From the NCBI RefSeq assembly GCF_000715015.1, contig NZ_JMIW01000001.1, positions 1,194,910 to 1,258,909 of the forward strand: 64,000 nt of DNA, in the 5' to 3' direction. A program made the translations under genes and the position numbers. The DNA is from Erythrobacter longus. GTDB taxonomy: Bacteria > Pseudomonadota > Alphaproteobacteria > Sphingomonadales > Sphingomonadaceae. The notes beneath the pieces were generated by a model that saw only the letters and a list, made by a program, of their open reading frames with translations, ran no database searches and had not been told where the DNA came from. Numbering within the stretch: position 1 is the first letter of the stretch; each line of letters begins with the position of its first letter. Positions 45,104-54,376 of the stretch are shown here, in pieces.

Positions 45104-46386
45104 GACAGAAGCCTGCGGTAAAGGTCTTCAAGGCGCCCGCGATAGGCAGCGGGCGAAAAGCGTTCAGCTTGCGCAGCACCTTTCACACTCAGCTCTTGGC
45201 GAAGGCGGCTATCTCCATCCATCTGGCTAAATGCGTGCGCAATCGCTTTGGAATCGTAAGGGTCCACCTGAAGCCCGGCGTCGCCAATAACCTCTGGAAG
45301 GGAGCCGGTGTTTGAGCCGATTACCGGCGTGCCCAACGTCATCGCTTCGAGCGCAGGTAATCCAAAGCCTTCATAAAGCGAAGGAAACAACGCAGCTTTC
45401 GCCCCTCGGATTAGATTGATGAGGGTGGCTTGCGGGCAATAGGAGAGCTGGATGATCCGGCGCTTTCCTTGCGCGGCGCTATCGGTAACCAGCCGCAATT
45501 CCTCTTCAGATTTCCACGCCTGCGCGCCGACAATCACAAGGGGTGTCTCAACTCCGCTGGCAAGATAACCTTCAACCATCCGGTGGATGTTCTTTTTCGG
45601 CTCTATCGAGCCCCAGAATAGATAATAGTCTCGGTATCCCACGCCAAATCCACCTTCGACAATACGCGCGACTTCTTCGTCAGAAAACTTCATCGCGTCA
45701 TCTGGCAAAGCCACGGATTGATAGGTGTTTGTGATCTTGTTCTCTGCAACGCCAAGAAGATCGATAATATCGCGTTTCGAGCATTCCGAAACCGTCACAA
45801 TATGATCGGCCCGCTGTGCAATTTGTTTCACAAGCTTCAAATACGCCCGTTTATTATCAAGCGTGGTATAAGGCAGGCGCAGGGGCACCAGGTCGTGGCA
45901 TGTGTAGACATTGACCGCATTCTTGACCTCTATGGGTAACGGATAGGTCCAATGCGCCAAATCGACCGGCCCCGGCATATGCACACGAGAAAATCCGCGC
46001 CCAACGGCATAGCCTGCATTGGCGCGGTGAAAGAGGTCTTCTCCATTATAAATGCGCTTGCACGAAGGCAGGCGGCCAGCGAAGTTGTGAGGCACCACTT
46101 TACCCGACAAATCCATTTCGCGAGGCGTCTGATCAAACGGGCTGCGCGCACCGCTTTTAACCGCTCGCATGGCGTTGCGAAACTTGCCTTTGGGAAGCTC
46201 GACGGGATCAAAAAACGCAATCTCACGCAAAAGCGGATCATCGTCCTCGGCAATACGCTGACCATAAAGGACCGATACATCGTGACCTAAACCGCCCACC
46301 TCTTCACACAGGTTTCGGGCGTAGGTCGCAATCCCGGTACCTTTGGTCATTGCAAGGTTATAGCCATCGACAAGGATATCAGCCAT
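45100..46386 (-). CDS. GT4 family glycosyltransferase
   Basis: 428 residues from the ATG at 46386 with an AAGGAG site; it overlaps the KpsT stop by 8 bases. It begins ILVDGYNLAMTKGTGIATYA, carries NVYTCHDLVPLRLPYTTLD and ADHIVTVSECSKRDI, and has the C-terminal donor-site phrases YLFWGSIEPKKNIHRMVEGY and ALFPSLYEGFGLPALEAMTL. These are characteristic of retaining GT-B enzymes using nucleotide sugars. Acceptor and sugar cannot be named. Confidence 0.9.
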   Translation of the reverse strand: MADILVDGYNLAMTKGTGIATYARNLCEEVGGLGHDVSVLYGQRIAEDDDPLLREIAFFDPVELPKGKFRNAMRAVKSGARSPFDQTPREMDLSGKVVPHNFAGRLPSCKRIYNGEDLFHRANAGYAVGRGFSRVHMPGPVDLAHWTYPLPIEVKNAVNVYTCHDLVPLRLPYTTLDNKRAYLKLVKQIAQRADHIVTVSECSKRDIIDLLGVAENKITNTYQSVALPDDAMKFSDEEVARIVEGGFGVGYRDYYLFWGSIEPKKNIHRMVEGYLASGVETPLVIVGAQAWKSEEELRLVTDSAAQGKRRIIQLSYCPQATLINLIRGAKAALFPSLYEGFGLPALEAMTLGTPVIGSNTGSLPEVIGDAGLQVDPYDSKAIAHAFSQMDGDSRLRQELSVKGAAQAERFSPAAYRGRLEDLYRRLLS

Positions 46387-47815
46387 CGGCCTTGCTCCTT
46401 CTTTCAATCGCCGCCTGGGCGAGCGACCATCCGGCAAAGCCATCGACATCCATCAATACGGGCCAGGCATCTTGCGGCATGGTGATCCGGCGTGCGACGG
46501 CGATTGCATCTTCTGAGGCGCTGCTGGGCCGGGCAAGCACCACCAGGTTTTTCGCCCAGACTTCTGGCTCTCCGCTTATCTTTTGCGCGGCATTTGATTC
46601 TGGCGCTATGCCAGGCACAAAGCGGGGATCATCAATCATGCTGGCAAGAAGCGCATCGAGTGTCTCCCCAGCTCGGACCAGATCAAGCAATTCTTGGTCG
46701 CTTAAATGCGCCGTCTGCCACGCAGCGCGCGCGAACAACAACACGTCTGGAATGCCTGCCGGCTGATCTTTCGCGGTGGTGCCGGTGTAATTGTGCAACG
46801 GATAATCGCGCAGAGAAATGCGCAACTGTTTGGTTGTGAAAAGAAGGTGTGGCCGCACATCCTGAAACGGCTCTCCCAACGCACAAGCGGTGCGATACGC
46901 AGCTTCTGCCCGAAGAAAGGCGCCCGCTTCTTTCGCGCAATGCCCCTTTTGCACCCAATAGGAGCGTTGATAGGGATAGAGATCAAGCGCCTTTTCGTAG
47001 GTCACCTCTGCCTCTTCCCAGCGTTTCTGATCACGCTTCCAATCGGCATCTTGTATCAGGACCGTGAAGGCATCATCGCGAACTGCAACCGAATGGGTCG
47101 TCTCGACCAACTGCCGACGATCGGCTGGAAGCTCTTGTGTTTTAGGCTGCTTTTTCTGGCCAATACCGATCTTCTCACGGAAATCAGAATAGGCCGTTTC
47201 AAAATCATCAAACTCGACCATTTGGCCATCATTGAGGACTGCAAAACGGGTGCAGTGATCGCGTACATAAGAGGCATCGTGCGAGATAATGACCATGGCG
47301 CGGTCGCCACGATTGCCGAACAGCTCTTTATTGCACCGTTGGTGGAACCGGGCATCGCCAACCGCTCCCACCTCATCGATAAGGAAGCAATCGAATTCAA
47401 TGATCATGGATATGGCAAAAGCAAGCCTTGCGCGCATACCCGATGAATAGGTCCGCACCTCTTCCCGCAAGTATGCACCAAGTTCTGAAAAATCCTCAAC
47501 AAAAGCAAGGTTCTTTTCAAAATCCTGATTGTAGATGCGGCTGATGAAGCGGATGTTATCAACGCCTGTAAGGGTATCCTGAAATGCACCGCCAAAGGCG
47601 AGCGGCCATGACACGCTCATGCTCGTGTCTATGCGACCCTTTGTGGGAAGCTCTGCCCCGCTGATCAGGCGAACTAGCGTCGATTTACCGGCACCATTGC
47701 GTCCAAGCACGCCCAGCTTCTCGCCGTGGTCAAGATTAAAGCTAATGTCGTCGAGGACAAGTTTCTCGCCAAAGCGCGTGGGGTATATTTTCGAGACGTT
47801 TTGGACCCTGATCAT
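46379..47815 (-). CDS. KpsT/Wzt-like ABC ATPase with TPR-like C-terminal extension
   Basis: 478 residues, twice the usual length. Residues 1-220 are a KpsT-type ATPase: Walker A GVLGRNGAGKSTLVRL, signature YSSGMRARLAFAIS, Walker B region FDCFLIDEVGAVGD, and switch His in VIISHDASYVRDHC. Residues about 245-478 are an added helical domain with a TPR-like section (KRWEEAEVTYEKALDLYPYQ, YWVQKGHCAKEAGAFLRAEA) resembling the TPR part of the GT4 gene nearby. It powers export of the glycan across the inner membrane with the KpsM permease, whose stop it overlaps (ATGA). Confidence 0.9.
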   Translation of the reverse strand: MIRVQNVSKIYPTRFGEKLVLDDISFNLDHGEKLGVLGRNGAGKSTLVRLISGAELPTKGRIDTSMSVSWPLAFGGAFQDTLTGVDNIRFISRIYNQDFEKNLAFVEDFSELGAYLREEVRTYSSGMRARLAFAISMIIEFDCFLIDEVGAVGDARFHQRCNKELFGNRGDRAMVIISHDASYVRDHCTRFAVLNDGQMVEFDDFETAYSDFREKIGIGQKKQPKTQELPADRRQLVETTHSVAVRDDAFTVLIQDADWKRDQKRWEEAEVTYEKALDLYPYQRSYWVQKGHCAKEAGAFLRAEAAYRTACALGEPFQDVRPHLLFTTKQLRISLRDYPLHNYTGTTAKDQPAGIPDVLLFARAAWQTAHLSDQELLDLVRAGETLDALLASMIDDPRFVPGIAPESNAAQKISGEPEVWAKNLVVLARPSSASEDAIAVARRITMPQDAWPVLMDVDGFAGWSLAQAAIERRSKADG

Positions 47816-48615
47816 CCCGGCACCAGACGCTTCGAGACGTAACGGGCAAGCATTAAGGCCGAAGCAGCCAGGGCAAGGGTGAAAGGAATGACATAGCCCA
47901 AGTCATAGATAGCGCGCGCTTGCGATCCGAAATACCCATCGCGCACCATTTCAACCCCGTGCACCATCGGGATCCACAGCACCACTTTTTGCGCAAAAGG
48001 CGGCAATGCTGCGACGATAAAACCAGCGCCTGAAAGCGGAAACAAAAGATAGGATGCCGGGTGCCAAAATTTATCAACCAGCTCATTGAGGTAGGAGAGC
48101 GCCCCCAGCGTAATCGCTAGCGATGCGCCGAAACATGATATGATGAGCCAGCCACCCACAACGGTCAAAAAGTCCTCAGGCGGCGCAAGCCAGTCAATGC
48201 TGATGAAGACCAGCGAAAGCGCAAAAAACGAAATCGTTGCACCGCCAAATTCCAGCAGAATACGGGCAATATAGATATCAAGCGCTTTGATGTTGCGATG
48301 GTAAAGCAAATTGGAATTGGCCGTCAGCGCGCCGATGCAACGCCCCGGCATATTTCGCCAAAGCAGCACACTGGAGTAACCGGTAAGGGCAAAGGCTACG
48401 ATCGGAAGCGCGCTGCCGTGGACAGACTTGGTCGCCGTCCAAAGCGCAGTCACTCCGAGGGTGAAGATCATCGGCTCCACAAAGAGCCACAGAAAGCCAA
48501 TGTTGTGACGGCCATAGCGGGTCAACGTCTCACGGATCAGCAGAGCGCCAATCACACGGCCTTGAATCCCAAGACTCTCTCTCAAGGAGGGTCTATCTGA
48601 AGACGTTGAGGCCAT
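47812..48615 (-). CDS. KpsM/Wzm-like ABC-2 permease of polysaccharide export
   Basis: 267 residues from the ATG at 48615, which shares one base with the KpsE-like stop (TAATG). About six membrane segments; the N-terminal ALLIRETLTRYGRHNIGFLW and LFVEPMIFTLGVTALWTATK are typical of capsule permeases, as is PLSGAGFIVAALPPFAQKVVL near the C-terminus. The frame extends upstream to 48666 but that part overlaps the preceding gene. It should form a homodimer bound to the KpsT-like ATPase. Confidence 0.93.
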   Translation of the reverse strand: MASTSSDRPSLRESLGIQGRVIGALLIRETLTRYGRHNIGFLWLFVEPMIFTLGVTALWTATKSVHGSALPIVAFALTGYSSVLLWRNMPGRCIGALTANSNLLYHRNIKALDIYIARILLEFGGATISFFALSLVFISIDWLAPPEDFLTVVGGWLIISCFGASLAITLGALSYLNELVDKFWHPASYLLFPLSGAGFIVAALPPFAQKVVLWIPMVHGVEMVRDGYFGSQARAIYDLGYVIPFTLALAASALMLARYVSKRLVPG

Positions 48616-49715
48616 TAGTCCCGGTGCTCCCGCACACCAATCATCAGCATGGACAACACGCCCCACGCAAGCAGCCCCATAACGAGAGTGGCAAGAATGC
48701 TGCGAATCCTGCGTGGTTGTTCGGGATAATCCGGCAAGCTGGGATCTGAGATACGCTCGACATAAGCCCTCTTTCGAAGCGCTTCGGTCTGAGCTTCCTG
48801 AAGCGAGGCGAGAGAAATCGCCAATTGCTGTTCGGCAAATTCGGAATTGGCCACCAATTCCTGGTACCGAGCCATTGCCGATGACAAGGACTGCGAGCCG
48901 CCGGTCAGCTCTTCACGAGCGCTTGCGATTTCAGATTCAAGCGCACTCACTTGTGTGCGAAGGAACGGAATTTGCGAAGCTTGCGGTGTGTAAGTCTGCA
49001 ATTGACGGAGCTGCGTTTTGGTAGCGATCAATTCGTCTTGAAGCTTACCGATCATCTGTAAGCCAGCAAGCGATTGCTGCTCGGGATCAACAATGCCCTC
49101 AGAGCCGCGAAACTGAGCGAGTTCAATCCTTGCGAGCCGCGCCATCTGCGTGACCTCATCAACCTGCGATTGCGCATCGGTGAGCGAATCTCGTCGTGCG
49201 CGCTCGGACAAGCTATTTACCAACTCTTCGGATTGAATGAGGAGGCGTAAGTTTAGCTCTCGCGCCTGAACAGGGTCAAACGCGCTGACGCGCAAGGTCA
49301 TTACCTGGCTCGAAAGTCCCTGCGCGATCGCCACCTTGCCAATGAAGTAGTTGAACAGCTGTTCCTGACTGGAGCCGGTTAAACCGCCAAATCGGTCGAT
49401 TACGAAGATATCTTCATCGGTGAAGGCATTAACGACAAAGTTATCATGATTCGCCTCTTCCAGCGCTCGCCGGGAGAGCACGTACTGTCCAACGGAGTCA
49501 TTCCCATCGGCCACGCCGCCCCCGCCGATTCCAGCCTGTCCCAAAACCGCACTAATCGGCGAGACAGTACCCTTGGATGGCGCGCGAACGACAAAACGGC
49601 TTTCGGATACGTAAACATCGCTCGCCAATATCCCAAAGTACGAAATCGCAAGCAAAGTCGGCACAATTACCGTCACAATAAACAGCGGGTTGATGAATCT
49701 CAAACGTTCTAACAC
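48615..49715 (-). CDS. KpsE/Wzz-like capsule export inner-membrane protein
   Basis: 366 residues with one membrane segment near each end (residues 12-30 PLFIVTVIVPTLLAISYFG; residues 340-358 ILATLVMGLLAWGVLSMLM) and a long coiled periplasmic region (about 150-320). VSESRFVVRAPSKG after the first segment and YPEQPRRIRS before the second are family features. The protein should bridge the ABC permease and the outer-membrane Wza-like channel. It overlaps the upstream GT4 gene by 7 bases and the KpsM gene by 1. Confidence 0.93.
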   Translation of the reverse strand: MLERLRFINPLFIVTVIVPTLLAISYFGILASDVYVSESRFVVRAPSKGTVSPISAVLGQAGIGGGGVADGNDSVGQYVLSRRALEEANHDNFVVNAFTDEDIFVIDRFGGLTGSSQEQLFNYFIGKVAIAQGLSSQVMTLRVSAFDPVQARELNLRLLIQSEELVNSLSERARRDSLTDAQSQVDEVTQMARLARIELAQFRGSEGIVDPEQQSLAGLQMIGKLQDELIATKTQLRQLQTYTPQASQIPFLRTQVSALESEIASAREELTGGSQSLSSAMARYQELVANSEFAEQQLAISLASLQEAQTEALRKRAYVERISDPSLPDYPEQPRRIRSILATLVMGLLAWGVLSMLMIGVREHRD

Positions 49716-50932
49716 TCGACTTGCATTCTCTTTATTGCCACCTGTTCGTCATTTGCCAGGCTTTCTAGCCAAGGATCTATAATCGCAAAATGGTTTTGCC
49801 AGGTAGGGGGAACAAAATGTCCCATCATGTTGATTTGTCGATCACGTTCATGATCGGTGAAAGCAAAGCGGCCAATTGCCCGCTTCCAGGCGCCTTCATC
49901 CTCTACGTCTAGCAGCATCGGGATGCCTTGCCCAATTTCTTGAAAACTGGGAATGTTGTTTGCAATCACCGGGGTGCGATGCTGCAACGCTTCGACCACC
50001 GGCAGGCCGTATCCTTCGGCATGGGTGGGCATCAACAGAGCCCGCGCGCCCTCAAGCAAATTCGCGACATCGCCGTCCCTTGCCCCGGTTTCAAACCTTA
50101 CGAATCGCGAAAGCTCAGGCTTTGCGCGGTAAGTTTCGAAAATGGCGGAGCTTTGCGGACCTTCTTGCCCGACGATGATCAGCTTTGGGCAAGATGCCCC
50201 ATATTCGCTCGCCATCCTCTCCCAAACCCGCAACAGCATCCCGTAATTCTTGCGCTGTTCGATAGTGCCGATGGCCAAGAAATACGGTTCAGCCTCATCG
50301 TTGATGCAAGGGGCTGCGCGATTAGAAGCCGACGCGCTGGCACGTTGAAGCTCTGCCCCGGCAAGCGGCGCAACCGTGACGGGGGGAAGCCCAAGCCGGC
50401 GCTTGCTCGCAAATTTGGTAAGCTCCACCATCGTCGCGCGCGTATTCACGATCGCGCCATACCCATGCCGCAGCAAGCCGCGAACCCGGCCCAAATGGCG
50501 CTTTACCGCGTGTGCGCTCGTCAACCGTGGGTGGGTTAACGGGATGAGATCGTGGAGGAAATACACGCTGCGAAGATTGCTTTTGGCGACCCATTCATGG
50601 TGCGTGGGCAGGTCAAAATCGGTGTGGCTGGGATTGATGTAGAGCATCCCGTTTCCATCAATACGCGAGGGCGAACGCGCCAAAGCCAAAGGCGCAAACC
50701 GAAGCACTTTTGAACGAAAACTTTCACCTGGTTGCAAGAGCATTTCGAACAATTTGTCCGAATCGCGCCGGCTTAGCACTTTCACGACGCCGCGATGCTG
50801 CACCACGGCGCGCGCGCGCTCCCGGAAATGGCTGCCATAGGCCTCGCATACACGGTCAATGCCCGTTGCACTGCGCTTGGTCCAACTGCGCGCAACAAGG
50901 CGCGTCACATCAAGAAGCAGCTCAGAGCTCAT
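49709..50932 (-). CDS. GT4 family glycosyltransferase
   Basis: 407 residues. The N-terminal LLLDVTRLVARSWTKRSATG followed by IDRVC resembles the same region in the large TPR-GT4 protein of this operon (…LPTGIQRV). The donor site region reads YFLAIGTIEQRKNYGMLLRV and LMPTHAEGYGLPVVEALQHR. It starts inside the upstream gene (ATGA overlap). It probably adds one sugar of the repeat unit or primer; the specificity is unknown. Confidence 0.88.
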   Translation of the reverse strand: MSSELLLDVTRLVARSWTKRSATGIDRVCEAYGSHFRERARAVVQHRGVVKVLSRRDSDKLFEMLLQPGESFRSKVLRFAPLALARSPSRIDGNGMLYINPSHTDFDLPTHHEWVAKSNLRSVYFLHDLIPLTHPRLTSAHAVKRHLGRVRGLLRHGYGAIVNTRATMVELTKFASKRRLGLPPVTVAPLAGAELQRASASASNRAAPCINDEAEPYFLAIGTIEQRKNYGMLLRVWERMASEYGASCPKLIIVGQEGPQSSAIFETYRAKPELSRFVRFETGARDGDVANLLEGARALLMPTHAEGYGLPVVEALQHRTPVIANNIPSFQEIGQGIPMLLDVEDEGAWKRAIGRFAFTDHERDRQINMMGHFVPPTWQNHFAIIDPWLESLANDEQVAIKRMQVEC

Positions 50933-51717
50933 GCGTTTACGCCCGCCTCAAGCCGGTGGCCCCATGCCGCATCATTGCCAAGCAGCGAAAACCGCTCATC
51001 CAGCAGATCCTGGGCCATGCGGTGCGCTTTGGGATCATCCACATCCATCCACCACGCATCGCCAATATCGTGGGTCGCTGCCGCGCCCCGGTCAGCAAGC
51101 ATCTGCATGCCATCAGAAAGCGAGCCCGGCTTGCCCTGGTCTATCGCTTCAACAATGGCCTCAGCGAGCGCAGGGGTTGCCAAAAAAGCGCCGCAATCGA
51201 CCGCATCGTATGCCTCAAGCCCTTTGCCGATCCGTTCAATCAGGCAAGCACCGCGGGTTTGCACCCAGGTCGCGTCATCGGGATCGATCAGGGGGCTGAC
51301 GGTCTGCCGATCAATTGCAAGCGTCACGCCGTGCTGCGAATGACCAGCACCTGCCAGTCCGCGCAGGATCGCAGAGGAAAGGATGTGGTCGCACATCACG
51401 AGGAGGTAATTGGCACGAAGCAATTTCGCGCCCGCAAGGACGGAATGCCCGTTTGGCTTTTCCCAATCATCGACCCGTGTAGTGATAATCTCAAGCTCCA
51501 TCCGGGCGCGCAGATCAGCCACTGCCGCCTCGACCGCGTCAGCTTGGTAGCCAGTGACAACAACGATCCGTCCGCCATCCTTACCCGCACCTGCGCTGGC
51601 AAGTTGGCGCACAGCGATTTCCAGCAGCGTGACACCGTTCACCTCAGCCAAAGGCTTTGAGGCAAAAAGGTCGCGCAGCCGACTACCGAAACCCGCAGCA
51701 AGAATGAGACCGTCCAT
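50929..51717 (-). CDS. Nucleotidyltransferase resembling CTP:inositol-1-phosphate cytidylyltransferase
   Basis: 262 residues from the ATG at 51717 (AGGA site; the longer frame to 51753 adds an unrelated N-terminus). The MobA-like fold starts DGLILAAGFGSRLRDLFASK. Further motifs NGHSVLAGAKLLRANYLLVM followed by CDH, YDAVDCGAFLATP, and AWWMDVDDPKAHRMAQ match, from memory, the pattern of the cytidylyltransferase domain in archaeal di-myo-inositol phosphate synthesis. It would form CDP-inositol. Placed 59 bases after inositol-1-phosphate synthase. A phosphocholine- or sugar-specific enzyme is the alternative. Confidence 0.75.
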   Translation of the reverse strand: MDGLILAAGFGSRLRDLFASKPLAEVNGVTLLEIAVRQLASAGAGKDGGRIVVVTGYQADAVEAAVADLRARMELEIITTRVDDWEKPNGHSVLAGAKLLRANYLLVMCDHILSSAILRGLAGAGHSQHGVTLAIDRQTVSPLIDPDDATWVQTRGACLIERIGKGLEAYDAVDCGAFLATPALAEAIVEAIDQGKPGSLSDGMQMLADRGAAATHDIGDAWWMDVDDPKAHRMAQDLLDERFSLLGNDAAWGHRLEAGVNA

Positions 51718-51776
51718 CGTCGATCCTGTCGTTGTGATGGCGTGACGCCGCACGTTAAGCGCCCTCGCGCTCCGAT

Positions 51777-52880
51777 CTACTCCGCTGCCTCTGGCAGGCT
51801 GGTCTGATATTGATCGAGCAGGCTGTTTGCTACGTCTTCAGGGATTTGCTCAGGCGGGTGCTTGCAATAATACGCGCTCGGCAGGGTTAAAGCTCCGCTT
51901 TCCCCGCGATCAAGTGCCTGTTTGCAAAAACGGATCGCATCGACGACACAAGCGGCCGCATTGGGGCTGTCTTCAACCGACAGGCGCAGCTCAAGGTTCA
52001 TTGGGACATCGCCCCATTGAGTGCCCTCAACCCGCAGGAAACACACCTTGTTGTCTTTCTGCCAGGCGACATATTCAGACGGGCCGATCAGGATGTTTTC
52101 ATCGGCAAGACGCGTTGCCAAAGCCGCTTGCACGGCCATGGTCTTCGATTCTTTCTTATGGCTCAACCGGTCGCGGTCGAGCATGTTCATGAAATCGGTA
52201 TTGCCGCCGGTGTTCAGCTGATACGCGCGCTCAATCGTGGCACCGCGCGCTGCAAACAGGCTCGACAAAGCGCGGTGAACAATGGTTGCCCCCACTTGCG
52301 CCTTAATGTCGTCGCCCACAATCGGCAGGCCTTTTGCCTTAAAGCGAGCCTCCCACTTTTCATCGCTGGCAATGAAAACCGGGATGCTATTGACCACAGC
52401 ACACCCCGCCTCGAGCGCGCATTCCATGTAAAATTCGGTCGCTTCTTGCGATCCAACCGGCAGAAAATTGACCAGGACGTCAGCCCGCTCCTCGCGCAGC
52501 GCGGCAACAATCTCGTCTTTCGAAACAGGTATCTCTGCGTCCGGCAGCATGAAGCCGCGGTCGCCAGCTTTGGTCATGTGTTCAGCCACGCCGTCGAGCA
52601 CGGGCCCGCGAATAACCGTCGCACCGTTCGAGGTGACTTCTGATTGGAAAACAGTTGTGTTGTTGGGCTGGACAAAGATGGCTTCGGATAACTCCTTACC
52701 TACCTTGCGGTCGTCCACGTCAATACCAAGGACGAACTGAATATCGGAGACAGCGTAACCGCCGACAATCTCCCGGATCAAGCCGCTGGTTGAATTGTTT
52801 GATTTGTAGAAATCGATACCTTGAACAAGGGAACTTGCACAATTTCCAATACCAACGATGGCAACTCTAATCAAACGCAT
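51777..52880 (-). CDS. ino1: Inositol-1-phosphate (1L-myo-inositol-3-phosphate) synthase
   Basis: 367 residues from the ATG at 52880, which has AGGAAG at proper spacing; another ATG directly upstream (52883) is too close to the site. The NAD-binding RVAIVGIGNCASSLVQGIDF start, VLGIDVDDRKVGKELSEAIF, VLVNFLPVGSQEATEFYMEC and the catalytic-core phrases IVGDDIKAQVGATIVHRALS and YQLNTGGNTDFMNMLD, plus KKESKTMAVQ, identify the archaeal/actinobacterial type of enzyme. It converts glucose-6-phosphate to inositol-1-phosphate. First gene of the minus-strand polysaccharide operon, which implies inositol phosphate enters the product. Confidence 0.95.
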   Translation of the reverse strand: MRLIRVAIVGIGNCASSLVQGIDFYKSNNSTSGLIREIVGGYAVSDIQFVLGIDVDDRKVGKELSEAIFVQPNNTTVFQSEVTSNGATVIRGPVLDGVAEHMTKAGDRGFMLPDAEIPVSKDEIVAALREERADVLVNFLPVGSQEATEFYMECALEAGCAVVNSIPVFIASDEKWEARFKAKGLPIVGDDIKAQVGATIVHRALSSLFAARGATIERAYQLNTGGNTDFMNMLDRDRLSHKKESKTMAVQAALATRLADENILIGPSEYVAWQKDNKVCFLRVEGTQWGDVPMNLELRLSVEDSPNAAACVVDAIRFCKQALDRGESGALTLPSAYYCKHPPEQIPEDVANSLLDQYQTSLPEAAE

Positions 52881-53254
52881 CATACTTCCTAGCACGCCCT
52901 CTATACCGCACTTTCGCAAGCGCAGCTTCTTTGCCCCCTCCCCTCGGTAGTTGTTGTTTACAATCCGAATAGACACCGCTTCGGATTGCAGCAAAAAGTG
53001 ACCGTCCCCTTGCGGCCAAGCTATTTTGCAAAACGCCAGTACTACCTGAGTGCTCGGTCCCACAATTTCATCGTGCGCACAACCAAAAAAAGATCAATTT
53101 GGGTTAAACTTCGACAAGTTGGGCAGATAAGCAACATACTCAGAATCGACAATGAGATTCACATAAAGGCATAGAAACATTACACTATCGAGAAACGATG
53201 CATGATTTTGATTCGTACCAGCAACGCGCAGCCCACAGCAGGGATTGAGCCAAA
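52881..53254. other. Divergent promoter region of the polysaccharide locus with a 9-bp inverted repeat
   Basis: A 374-base stretch without a credible gene, A/T-richer than the flanks. CAATCCGAA (52961-52969) and TTCGGATTG (52980-52988) form a perfect dyad with a 10-base spacer; this looks like an operator or a leader hairpin for the 11-gene operon that begins at 52880. The plus-strand glycosyltransferase starts on the other side. Confidence 0.55.
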
Positions 53255-54376
53255 GTGACAGTCGTTTGCATCGATTGCAGATACATCGGCAATAAACCCA
53301 GCGGGATCGGTGAAGTCACCGGGGCCTTAGTGCGTCATTTGCCAGTACTCGCGCCTGATTGGAGGTTCCTTTTTCTCAAGAACCCGCAGCGCCAGAAACC
53401 GCTCGCCACCGCCCCAAATGTAGCGGAGATCGTCGTCAAAAGTCCGGCCAACAGCCCAGCAACCATGTGGTGGTTGCCGCAGGTCGTTGATCTGAGCGGT
53501 GTCGACCTTTTCCATGCCCCTTTCAATATCCTGCCAGCTGGCCTGAAAATGAAGACGGTCACGACGATCCACGACATTATGTGGCTGAAACATCCAAAAT
53601 GGTGCAATCCTTCGCCCTATGGGCTGATTGAGCGCCATTTTTACGCGCATGGCATCAACCGCGCGCTTGGCCGATCAGATGCGATTGCGACGGTTAGCAA
53701 GGCGACTGCCCGCGAAATCACCCATCTCAGGCCTGATGCAGCCGACAAGGTCACTGTTACTCTTTCAGGGGTTTCACCCGATTTTCACCCGGTCGAAGTG
53801 AGGGAGGACACTCTCGCTTCTGTCGGCATCAAACCGGGCCACAAATTCATCCTCACCGCCGGACAGTTTGCGCCTTACAAAAACCATGCGGGCGCGATCA
53901 AAGCGTTTGCGCGCGCTTTTGCAGCGCGTGATGACATCGACCTTGTAATGGTTCAGCGCCGTAACTCCGGCGCGGGCGAGCTTGCCTCACTGGCGAGAAG
54001 CCTTGGCATCGAGGCCCGCGTTCATTTCACCGGGCCGGTCAGTTTTCCCACCCTGCTTGAGCTTTATTCCGGGGCTATGGCGCTGCTCCACCCGTCACTT
54101 TGCGAAGGCTTTGGCAACCCTCTTGCAGAGGCAATGGCTTGCGGCTGCCCTGTCGTCACCAGTGACGTGAGCGCAATGCCCGAAGTCACAAACGGTGCAG
54201 CCTTGCTTGCAAACCCACATGACACAGACGCCATCGCCGCTGCGCTGACCCGAATTGCCTCAGACGACAAACTCGCCGCCGAGTTGAGCCAAAAAGGCTT
54301 GGCGCGCGCGAGTGAGCTTTCGTGGGAAAGCTTTGCCGAGGCCAATCTTGATATTTATCGCAGGGTTCTTGCCTGA
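53255..54376 (+). CDS. GT4 family glycosyltransferase
   Basis: 373 residues beginning at GTG 53255. It starts VVCIDCRYIGNKPSGIGEVT, contains VTTIHDIMWLKHPKWCNP and DAIATVSKATAREIT, and has the donor-site region FILTAGQFAPYKNHAGAIKA and LLHPSLCEGFGNPLAEAMAC with the Glu pair. A retaining GT-B enzyme, presumably acting on the exported glycan because it faces the polysaccharide operon across the promoter gap. Its 3' end overlaps the convergent CDP-alcohol phosphotransferase gene by 22 bases. Confidence 0.9.
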   Translation: MTVVCIDCRYIGNKPSGIGEVTGALVRHLPVLAPDWRFLFLKNPQRQKPLATAPNVAEIVVKSPANSPATMWWLPQVVDLSGVDLFHAPFNILPAGLKMKTVTTIHDIMWLKHPKWCNPSPYGLIERHFYAHGINRALGRSDAIATVSKATAREITHLRPDAADKVTVTLSGVSPDFHPVEVREDTLASVGIKPGHKFILTAGQFAPYKNHAGAIKAFARAFAARDDIDLVMVQRRNSGAGELASLARSLGIEARVHFTGPVSFPTLLELYSGAMALLHPSLCEGFGNPLAEAMACGCPVVTSDVSAMPEVTNGAALLANPHDTDAIAAALTRIASDDKLAAELSQKGLARASELSWESFAEANLDIYRRVLA

